This document shows, piece by piece, positions 1 to 5,348 of a DNA stretch of 6,994 nt (positions within the stretch are counted from its first letter, which is position 1; each line of letters starts with the position of its first letter). The stretch lies in assembly GCA_026193155.1 (NCBI GenBank), contig JAPHSI010000050.1:1-6994 (forward strand), given 5' to 3'. A model generated the notes under the pieces. It saw only the letters and a list, made by a program, of their open reading frames with translations. It was not told the DNA's origin and searched no databases. This DNA is from Sulfurimonadaceae bacterium. GTDB taxonomy: Bacteria > Campylobacterota > Campylobacteria > Campylobacterales > Sulfurimonadaceae. The position numbers and the translations under genes were made by a program.

Positions 1-2413
1 ATGCACTAAAGGCTTTTAAATACTCAGAGAAAGCTTTTATTCGCAAAGGTTTACTAAAAAAATACCCTTGAATTTTATAGCACTCTAAAGATTTTAGAGT
101 ATCTACATGACCCTGAGTTTCAGAACCTTCAGCAATCACATCTTTACCTAAAGCATTTGTCATAGCTATGATTGAAGCAACTATTGAGCGATCATCCTCA
201 TCTTTTTCTATATCAAGTACAAAACTTCTATCAATTTTAATAGTTTGTGCCGGTAACTTTTTAAGGTAACTAAGTGATGAATAACCTGTTCCAAAATCAT
301 CTATAGAGATTTTAAAACCTAAATTATGAAGATTATCTAAAATTGACAAAGCTTCTTCTATATTATTCATAATATGTGACTCTGTTATTTCAAGGTCTAT
401 ATATTTTTTCTCGATGTCAAACTTATTGACTATTTCACATATATCATCCGAAAATTTTATATTTTCTAATTGCTTACTTGAAATATTTATAGAAACTATT
501 AACTTCTTTCCTGCTTTATGAAACTCTGTTAAATCACTAACTGCTTGTTCAAATACCCATAGACCTATATCATATATCTGCCCCGTATCTTCTGCAATAC
601 TTATAAATTCATCCGGTCTAATAAGTCCTTCTTGAGGTTGTTCCCATCTTATCAAAGCCTCCATACCGTAGACATTATTGTTTTTTGTATCAACCTTTGG
701 TTGATACTCTAAAAAGAACTCTTTATTTTTAATAGCATTATGAAGATTGTTTTCAATATTCATACGTTTTACAATGGATTCATTCATTGAAGGTGTATAA
801 AATTTATAATTTCTTTTACCAAAATCTTTTACTTGATACATAGCCATATCTGCTGCTTTTATTAACTCATAATAAGTAGTTCCATCATCAGGATATACAC
901 TTATCCCCAAACTAACACCGCTAAATATAGTTTGTCCTTCAATTTGCAATGGTTCTTTAAATACTTGTACTATCTTCTGAGCGATATATGCAACTTTATC
1001 TATAGACTCAAAGTTTTCAATCAATATAGTAAATTCATCTCCACCCAAACGAGCTAATGTATCTTGTTCACGAAGAATTTTTTTTATTCTTTTTGACACC
1101 TCAATTAAAAAATGATCTCCGATACTATGTCCTAATGTATCGTTAATATTTTTAAAATTATCAATATCAATAAACATAATTGCCATTTTTTTATCTATTC
1201 TTTTCATTACAGGTATTCTACTTGTCACACGTTCCTCAAAAAGAATTTTATTTGGAAGATCAGTTAATGAATCGAAATATGCTAGATTATGAATCAACTT
1301 CTCTTGTTCTTTTTTTCTACTTATATCACTCGTAATGGCAATATAGTTAGTCAAAATATCATCATTATTGAAAATAGGAAGTATTTTTAATTCTGCTATG
1401 TAAGTCTCACCGTTCTTTTTTCTATCTACTATTTCACCTTCCCACTGAGCTCTATTGTTAACTTTTTCCCATACACCTTTATAAAATTGTTCATCATGCC
1501 ATCCTGAGCTTAAAACACTTGGTCTTTTACCTATAATTTCATCTGCCTGATATCCAGATATTTTTGTAAAAGCTTCATTTACTGAAATAATATTTTGCTG
1601 TGCATCTGTTATTATAATACCATCATGCATCTTTGCAAAAACGTTATAAGCTAAAGAAAGTTCATTTTCTGCTTTTTTTCTCTCTGTTATATCGTGAACG
1701 GTACCGATTGAACGAATTACATTATTTTCCTTGTCTAACTCATGTACACAACGCTCTTCAACAAAACCTATTTCTCCATTCTTACGAATAATTCTGTGAG
1801 TTACATTATAACCTTGCTTAATCTTCACAGACTCTGTATATACCTTATTTACCAGATCCTTATCATCAGGATGAATATATTCTAAAAATGCCTCATATGT
1901 AGCTCCAAACTCCTGTGGTTCAAGACCAAAAATACGATAAACCTCATCTGACCAAAAAAGTTTATTTTCTAATAAATCAAGTTCCCAGTGACCAATATTT
2001 GCAAGTTCTTGAGCTTTATTGAGACCATATTCCAATTTTTTTAGACTTTCTTGTTCTTTTTCACTTTCTGTTACATCCCAAAAAATCCCAAGAACAGCTA
2101 TTACTTTTCCATCTTCGTAGAGTGGTTTTTTTATAGTCTTAATTTTTCTATACTCATTATCAACTAAAATACTCTCTTTTATATCAATAACTTCTTCATT
2201 CTCAATTATAAACCGGTCATCTTTACGATACTTATCTGCAATATCTTTTGGAAAAAAATCATAATCACTTTTTCCAATAATAGAGTTTACTTCTTGATGG
2301 ACTAAACTTGCATAAGCATCATTTGCAAACAAGTAAACAGAATTAATATCTTTAATAAAAATATTCTGCTCTAGCGAATTAAGTATAATCTCTTCGCTTA
2401 TAAATCTTTTCAT
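1..2413 (-). CDS. PAS-PAS-PAS-GGDEF-EAL c-di-GMP synthase/phosphodiesterase (3' end outside window)
   Basis: About 804 residues are visible and the frame is still open at the left edge, just past the QGYFFSKPL signature near the end of EAL domains, so probably few residues are missing. No membrane segment is seen, so it is a likely cytoplasmic sensor. Three PAS domains lie at about 5-115, 125-245 (HPDD at 181, ends HDITERKK) and 250-365. GGDEF spans about 375-540, with intact GGDEF at 457-461 and an upstream RxxD inhibitory site (REQD, five residues before). EAL spans about 560-800: EALIRW at 585, an INIS motif, LEITES, DDFGTGYSSL, IKIDRSF and AEGSET all keep the expected catalytic residues. 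By family knowledge it could make c-di-GMP from GTP and hydrolyse it to pGpG; which activity dominates cannot be told. The PAS ligands are unknown. The ATG at 2413 follows GGGG with a 6-nt gap. The gene is divergent from serS. Confidence 0.95.
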   Translation of the reverse strand, partial: MKRFISEEIILNSLEQNIFIKDINSVYLFANDAYASLVHQEVNSIIGKSDYDFFPKDIADKYRKDDRFIIENEEVIDIKESILVDNEYRKIKTIKKPLYEDGKVIAVLGIFWDVTESEKEQESLKKLEYGLNKAQELANIGHWELDLLENKLFWSDEVYRIFGLEPQEFGATYEAFLEYIHPDDKDLVNKVYTESVKIKQGYNVTHRIIRKNGEIGFVEERCVHELDKENNVIRSIGTVHDITERKKAENELSLAYNVFAKMHDGIIITDAQQNIISVNEAFTKISGYQADEIIGKRPSVLSSGWHDEQFYKGVWEKVNNRAQWEGEIVDRKKNGETYIAELKILPIFNNDDILTNYIAITSDISRKKEQEKLIHNLAYFDSLTDLPNKILFEERVTSRIPVMKRIDKKMAIMFIDIDNFKNINDTLGHSIGDHFLIEVSKRIKKILREQDTLARLGGDEFTILIENFESIDKVAYIAQKIVQVFKEPLQIEGQTIFSGVSLGISVYPDDGTTYYELIKAADMAMYQVKDFGKRNYKFYTPSMNESIVKRMNIENNLHNAIKNKEFFLEYQPKVDTKNNNVYGMEALIRWEQPQEGLIRPDEFISIAEDTGQIYDIGLWVFEQAVSDLTEFHKAGKKLIVSINISSKQLENIKFSDDICEIVNKFDIEKKYIDLEITESHIMNNIEEALSILDNLHNLGFKISIDDFGTGYSSLSYLKKLPAQTIKIDRSFVLDIEKDEDDRSIVASIIAMTNALGKDVIAEGSETQGHVDTLKSLECYKIQGYFFSKPLRIKAFSEYLKAFSA

Positions 2414-2438
2414 ATAAATCCCCAATTCATAAAACTAA

Positions 2439-2444
2439 TTTATA
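2439..2444 (-). promoter_or_regulatory. Predicted -10 box for the PAS-GGDEF-EAL gene
   Basis: On the minus strand this reads TATAAA, preceded by TATC. Transcription would start near 2432, about 19 nt before the ATG. No recognisable -35 is present, which is usual for the main sigma factor of Campylobacterota. One arm of the inverted repeat at 2449-2491 sits just upstream, in the -10/-35 spacer. Another AT-rich candidate exists further upstream (TATAAA in the repeat loop region), so this choice is tentative. Confidence 0.4.
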
Positions 2445-2448
2445 GATA

Positions 2449-2491
2449 CTAACTAATGTTTTATTAATATCACTTTTATATCATTAGTTAG
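2449..2491. repeat. Perfect 10-bp inverted repeat between divergent promoters
   Basis: CTAACTAATG at 2449-2458 is the exact reverse complement of CATTAGTTAG at 2482-2491. The spacer is 23 bp and the arm centres are 33 bp apart, about three helical turns. The arms lie between the predicted -10 boxes of the divergent PAS-GGDEF-EAL gene and serS. The left arm falls in the -10/-35 spacer of the former and the right arm is about 45-50 bp upstream of the predicted serS start. This suits a paired operator more than a terminator, because the loop is long and no T-tract follows. The binding protein is not known. Confidence 0.5.
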
Positions 2492-2523
2492 AATTAAATT
2501 TAATTTGTAATTACATATTTCGC

Positions 2524-2529
2524 TATAAT
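2524..2529 (+). promoter_or_regulatory. Predicted -10 box for serS
   Basis: A consensus TATAAT in the context TTTCGCTATAATTCC, the typical style of Campylobacterota housekeeping promoters, with AT-rich sequence instead of a -35. Transcription would begin near 2536, giving a leader of about 20 nt that contains the AGGA ribosome binding site at 2547-2550. Confidence 0.7.
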
Positions 2530-2555
2530 TCCATTATTATTATTCTAGGAAAAAC

Positions 2556-3812
2556 ATGATTGATTTAAAGTTATTACAAAAAGATTTTGAGAGTGTAAAT
2601 AAGAAACTAATGCGCAAAGGTGTAGATGCTACACTTATAGAAGAGTTAAAATTAAAAAATGAAGAATTAAAAAAAGCAAAAAGCAGCTATGAAACACTTC
2701 AGGCACTACAAAATTCTATGAGTAAAGAGTTTGGTATATATAAGCGTGAAGGTAAAGATATATCTGAACTTAAGGCCAGAGTAGATGCAAATAAAATCGT
2801 TATAAATGAGGCATTGGACATTCAAAGAAATACTCAAGAAGAACTTGAAAAAATCGCTATGTCTATTCCAAATATGCCTGATGATGATGTACCAGACGGT
2901 GCAGATGAAGAAGATAATATTGAGTTAAAAAAAGTTTTGACTCCAAGAGAATTTACTTTTACACCAAAAGAGCATTGGGAGCTAGCTGAGCAAAATGGCT
3001 GGATAGACTTTGAACGAGGTGTTAAGCTTGCCACAAGCCGTTTTAGTGTTCAGTTTGGTATGGGTGCAAGACTCGAGCGTGCACTTATAAACTTTATGCT
3101 TGACTTTAACAGAAGTCGCGGTTTTGATGAAGTAAGTGTACCTGCTTTAGTAAATCGTTCGGCTCTTGAAGGCACTGGTCAACTTCCAAAATTTGAAGAT
3201 GACTTATACAAGATGCAAAACCAAGAACTTTTCTTAATACCAACTGCAGAAGTACCGGTTACAAATATTTACCAAGATGAAATATTAAGAGAAGATGAAC
3301 TTCCTAAAAAAATGACAGCTTATACATCATGTTTTAGAAAAGAAGCAGGTGCGGCCGGACGTGATACTCGCGGTATGATTCGACAGCATCAATTTCACAA
3401 AGTTGAGCTTGTAGCTATAACCCATCCAAATGAAAGTGAGAAAGTATTTAAAGAGATGGTAGAGTGTGCATCTGATATATTAACTGCATTAGAGTTACCT
3501 CATCGTTTAGTTAATCTTTGTACAGGTGATTTAGGTTTTGGAGCTGCTCATACTACAGATATAGAGGTGTGGCTTCCGGGTCAAAACACTTACCGTGAAA
3601 TCTCTTCTATCTCTAACACAAGAGAGTTCCAAGCAAGACGTGCAAAAATACGTTTTAAAGACGGTAAGAAAAATAGTTTTGTTCATACTCTTAACGGTTC
3701 ATCTTTAGCGGTTGGAAGAACTCTTGTTGCTATTATGGAAAATAATCAAAATGAAGATGGAACTATAGATATTCCAGAAGTGCTAAAACCATACTTAGGA
3801 ATAAGTATTTAA
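2556..3812 (+). CDS. serS: Seryl-tRNA synthetase
   Basis: Class II aminoacyl-tRNA synthetase that charges tRNA-Ser (and tRNA-Sec where present) with serine in the cytoplasm. Its 418 aa is normal for bacterial SerRS. Residues 1 to about 105 are charged and heptad-rich, forming the antiparallel coiled-coil arm that contacts the long variable arm of tRNA-Ser. The catalytic core follows: TAEVPVTN at 230-237 (serine/adenylate pocket), class II motif 2 from FRKEAG at 260 through R276 to F280 and E284, EISSISN at 348-354 with FQARR at 358-362, and motif 3 LNGSSLAVGRT at 379-389 with its arginine at 388. It ends with the usual IPEVLKPYLG. The ATG has AGGA 5 nt upstream and a clear promoter. Its 3' end is partly repeated at 4039-4163. 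Identification is near certain. Confidence 0.98.
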   Translation: MIDLKLLQKDFESVNKKLMRKGVDATLIEELKLKNEELKKAKSSYETLQALQNSMSKEFGIYKREGKDISELKARVDANKIVINEALDIQRNTQEELEKIAMSIPNMPDDDVPDGADEEDNIELKKVLTPREFTFTPKEHWELAEQNGWIDFERGVKLATSRFSVQFGMGARLERALINFMLDFNRSRGFDEVSVPALVNRSALEGTGQLPKFEDDLYKMQNQELFLIPTAEVPVTNIYQDEILREDELPKKMTAYTSCFRKEAGAAGRDTRGMIRQHQFHKVELVAITHPNESEKVFKEMVECASDILTALELPHRLVNLCTGDLGFGAAHTTDIEVWLPGQNTYREISSISNTREFQARRAKIRFKDGKKNSFVHTLNGSSLAVGRTLVAIMENNQNEDGTIDIPEVLKPYLGISI

Positions 3813-3824
3813 AACTTTAGCACT

Positions 3825-4040
3825 ATGAAAATATGGATTTATGATACAAAAACTCCAAGTCATCGCATTGTAAAATTAAACCGCGAAGAGCATAGTGGGT
3901 TTGAGTATCTTGGTGATTTAAATGATGATGAGTTAAAAAGTTTCTTTTTAGAGCTTCAAGATGATATAGACGTAGATAAAAATATTAAACTTATAAAATA
4001 TTATGGGTATCTACATCTTTTTATAACACCTAAAAAATAG
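3825..4040 (+). CDS. Hypothetical 71-aa protein downstream of serS
   Basis: I do not recognise this protein. It is a soluble-looking small protein with a basic, aromatic N-terminus (MKIWIYDTKTP), an acidic middle (DLNDDELKSFFLELQDDID) and a hydrophobic C-terminal stretch (YYGYLHLFIT). There is no signal peptide or clear membrane helix. It starts 12 nt after the serS stop, in the same frame as serS, and has no convincing Shine-Dalgarno, so it may rely on reinitiation by ribosomes finishing serS. Its TAG stop lies inside the start of the similarity to the serS tail (AAAAATAGTTTT, shared with serS), so the C-terminus may have been set by the junction and the gene may be truncated. Composition resembles a real protein, but a fortuitous ORF is not excluded. 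Confidence 0.55.
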   Translation: MKIWIYDTKTPSHRIVKLNREEHSGFEYLGDLNDDELKSFFLELQDDIDVDKNIKLIKYYGYLHLFITPKK

Positions 4041-4163
4041 TTTTATTCATACACTCAATGGTTCTTCTTTAGCACTTGGTAGAACTTCAGAAGCTATAAT
4101 GGAAAAGAATCAAAATCAAGATGGAAGAATACCGAAGTTTTAAAACCTTATCTCGGAATGTAA
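4039..4163 (+). pseudogene. Remnant of a serS 3' end (diverged second copy)
   Basis: Read from 4039, the bases encode SFIHTLNGSSLALGRTSEAI, then MEKNQNQDGR, matching SerRS residues 374-403 at 23 of 30 positions. The DNA is about 80% identical over 90 bp. A deletion of about 7 nt relative to serS then shifts the frame; in the shifted frame the sequence resumes as EVLKPYLGM and stops at TAA 4161-4163, exactly where a SerRS should end. Similarity on the DNA level begins a little earlier, about 4031. The rest of a synthetase is absent, so it is not functional. Most nucleotide differences are at third positions, which points to the tail of an older or foreign serS that was under selection before it decayed, not a fresh tandem duplication. 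Confidence 0.85.
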
Positions 4164-4186
4164 TAGGTGGTAAAATCCACCTATTA
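4161..4186. terminator. Hairpin between convergent transcription units, probable terminator
   Basis: TAATAGGTGG at 4161-4170 and CCACCTATTA at 4177-4186 form a perfect 10-bp stem with a 6-nt loop (TAAAAT). It begins on the TAA of the serS remnant and ends 4 nt before the stop of the convergent SnoaL-like gene, the expected place for a shared bidirectional terminator. A proper T-tract is missing on both sides (AGATTTACTC on plus, CATTCCGAGA on minus), so termination may be weak, or the element may protect mRNA 3' ends. Confidence 0.6.
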
Positions 4187-4190
4187 AGAT

Positions 4191-4586
4191 TTACTCACTC
4201 AACTGTTTGTGAAGAGAATTTAAATCACCTAACACATTTATACTTACGATTTTTCCATCTTTTATTTGAAAGAAAGAAGCACCAGAATAACTTATACGTT
4301 TATGTGTAGGTGAATACTCAAGTAATTGACCCTCATGTTTTGCAGAATAAGTAACATAAGTTGCTACAACATCTCCATCAAATACTGACATCTCTACAGC
4401 ATGATAAAGGTTTGGAAATGCATTAATCAACATCTCTGCATACTCTTTAAATCCATCTATACCATTAGCTGTTATATCCAAAGAACCGCGAAAACGAATA
4501 TCTTTATCACACAATTTATCTGCTAAAGTAAAATCTTTCTCATTCCACATTTGATAATATCTGCTAATTAACTCTTTATTTGTCAT
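4191..4586 (-). CDS. SnoaL-like / ester cyclase family protein (NTF2-like fold)
   Basis: 131 aa, the normal single-domain length. Family hallmarks run in order: YYQMWNEKDFTLADKL (10-25), DKDIRFRG (28-34), a helix ending AFPNL (56-60), GDVVATYVTY (71-80), HEGQLLEYSPTHKRISYSG (84-102, the usual G.f.gi.PTGk..), FFQIKDGKIV (105-114) and VLGDLNSLHKQL (118-129). The family folds as a cone-like alpha+beta barrel; some members are polyketide cyclases, but most bacterial ones have no known substrate, so no reaction is assigned. Asp121 lies where many members carry an acidic residue before the C-terminal helix. The ATG at 4586 is preferred, with GGAG 7 nt upstream; a TTG at 4592 would leave only 2 nt after GGAG. 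It lies 2 nt after the stop of the 81-aa gene, so the two are almost certainly cotranscribed. Confidence 0.88.
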   Translation of the reverse strand: MTNKELISRYYQMWNEKDFTLADKLCDKDIRFRGSLDITANGIDGFKEYAEMLINAFPNLYHAVEMSVFDGDVVATYVTYSAKHEGQLLEYSPTHKRISYSGASFFQIKDGKIVSINVLGDLNSLHKQLSE

Positions 4587-4588
4587 TA

Positions 4589-4834
4589 TCAATCTCCATA
4601 TTGAGGCTTATGTGGAAATTTTTCGATGGAAGAATAATCATCATCCCAATCATTATATTCATCATACGCATCATAATCAATAGTAAATATTTTTGGATAA
4701 CCTCTTTTTAGAAGTTCATTATCAATAATATCACTATTTAAAACTTTACCTTCGTAAAGTTTAATGATTTCAGCAATATCTGCTGAATCAACGCCACCAA
4801 GTTCCATTTCAAACATTACATCCGAAATATTCAT
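4589..4834 (-). CDS. Acidic hypothetical 81-aa protein
   Basis: Not recognised. Residues 1-45 look helical (MELGGVDSADIAEIIKLYEG, then IIDNELLKRGYPKIF), and residues 50-69 form a strongly acidic, aromatic stretch (DYDAYDEYNDWDDDYSSIEK) ending in KFPHKPQYGD. There is no signal peptide, cysteine or membrane segment; the charge is strongly negative. The ATG is supported by GAGGG 4 nt upstream and a TATAAT about 18 bp before the start. It is the first gene of a two-gene unit with the SnoaL-like gene 2 nt downstream. The acidic tail could bind cations or a basic partner, but that is a guess. Confidence 0.75.
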   Translation of the reverse strand: MNISDVMFEMELGGVDSADIAEIIKLYEGKVLNSDIIDNELLKRGYPKIFTIDYDAYDEYNDWDDDYSSIEKFPHKPQYGD

Positions 4835-4852
4835 CGCGCCCTCGATAAAATA

Positions 4853-4858
4853 ATTATA
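4853..4858 (-). promoter_or_regulatory. Predicted -10 box for the 81-aa/SnoaL-like operon
   Basis: Reads TATAAT on the minus strand (context TATATAATTATTTTATCGAGGG). Transcription would start near 4846, giving a very short leader of about 11 nt that still includes the GAGGG ribosome binding site at 4839-4843. The dyad at 4876-4897 covers the expected -35 position. Confidence 0.55.
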
Positions 4859-4875
4859 TATTACATAAAAATAAA

Positions 4876-4897
4876 TGTTTAACTAAGGTATTAAACA
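4876..4897. repeat. Operator-like dyad TGTTTAA-N8-TTAAACA
   Basis: A perfect 7-bp inverted repeat with 8-bp spacer, 22 bp overall. It overlaps where the -35 element of the minus-strand 81-aa gene promoter should be, and lies about 85 bp upstream of the predicted -10 of the plus-strand gene at 5019. The position suits a transcription factor dimer acting on the 81-aa/SnoaL-like operon. In AT-rich DNA, short dyads arise by chance, so this is tentative. Confidence 0.35.
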
Positions 4898-4981
4898 CAG
4901 CCAAATAACCGAAATACCAAGTGATATTTCTCAATAAAATTATACTATTTTTTTTTAGATAACAAACTATTATTTTTCTTG

Positions 4982-4987
4982 TATAAT
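4982..4987 (+). promoter_or_regulatory. Predicted -10 box for the YqfO-like gene
   Basis: Consensus TATAAT after a T-rich stretch (TATTTTTCTTG). The start would be near 4994 with a leader of about 25 nt containing GAGGA at 5008-5012. A run of nine T (4948-4956) lies 26-34 bp upstream of the box. No -35 consensus is seen. Confidence 0.6.
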
Positions 4988-5018
4988 AAATAAAAATCAT
5001 TAACCTTGAGGATAAAAT

Positions 5019-5330
5019 ATGTATAAATTGAATTACTTTGTACCCCAAGAAGCAAAAGAGAAGACAAAACAAGCCTTATTTGATATAGGGGTAGGAAGAT
5101 ATGATAACTATGAACATTGTTCATGGGAGACGCTAGGTTACGGGCAGTTTAAGCCTGTTGCCGATGCAAACCCCCATATAGGTTCTATTAACGAACTTGA
5201 AGTTTTAAATGAGTACAAAATTGAGATGATATGTAAAGATAGTTTAATAAAAAAAGCAGTGAAAACGTTAAAGGAAGTTCATCCCTACGAAGAAGTAGCA
5301 TATGAAGTATTAAAAATAGAAAACTTTTGA
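5019..5330 (+). CDS. Standalone YqfO/NIF3-associated PII-like domain protein
   Basis: 103 aa matching the small PII/CutA-like domain that is inserted in some NIF3-family proteins (such as Bacillus YqfO) and also occurs alone in many proteobacteria. Signatures: MYKLNYFVP at 1-9, GVGRYDNYEHCSWETLGYGQ at 24-43 followed by F44-P46, an NELEVLNEYKIEMIC strand region at 58-72, and the closing HPYEEVAYEV at 88-97. The full NIF3 metal-binding halves are absent, so it is not a whole NIF3 protein. By fold it is probably a small cytoplasmic homotrimer-type protein; its function is unknown, and ligand or metal binding is only suggested by relatives and by His33/Cys34. GAGGA lies 6 nt before the ATG. It is single, divergent from the 81-aa gene and convergent, with an 18-nt gap, with the PilZ gene; no clear hairpin is seen there. 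Confidence 0.88.
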   Translation: MYKLNYFVPQEAKEKTKQALFDIGVGRYDNYEHCSWETLGYGQFKPVADANPHIGSINELEVLNEYKIEMICKDSLIKKAVKTLKEVHPYEEVAYEVLKIENF

Positions 5331-5348
5331 TTTTATATCTATCATAGT

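Noticed and set aside
1078..1085. A8 run (minus strand) inside the GGDEF domain, as a phase-variation tract
   Set aside because: Eight bases encoding lysine/isoleucine in an AT-rich gene is ordinary; nothing shows length variation.
2834..3034. 66-aa minus-strand frame inside serS
   Set aside because: Serine-rich antisense shadow of the serS acidic loop; no ribosome binding site and fully inside a certain gene.
3815..4076. CTTTAGCACT repeated at 3815-3824 and 4067-4076 as an insertion target duplication
   Set aside because: The second copy is part of the serS-tail coding sequence and the repeats do not bound a unit that makes sense on excision; probably coincidence.
4121..4309. 62-aa plus-strand frame crossing the hairpin and antisense to the SnoaL-like gene
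   Set aside because: It spans the serS remnant, the hairpin and the opposite strand of a well-supported gene; no family resemblance.
4587..4592. TTG at 4592 as start of the SnoaL-like gene
   Set aside because: It adds only two residues and lies 2 nt from GGAG; the ATG at 4586 has proper spacing and avoids overlap with the upstream gene.
4911..4930. GAAATA...TATTTC inverted repeat
   Set aside because: Only 6-bp AT-rich arms; expected by chance in this base composition.
4854..5072. 72-aa minus-strand hydrophobic frame over the intergenic region
   Set aside because: It covers the divergent promoters and the start of the YqfO-like gene; the apparent hydrophobicity comes from AT-rich DNA.
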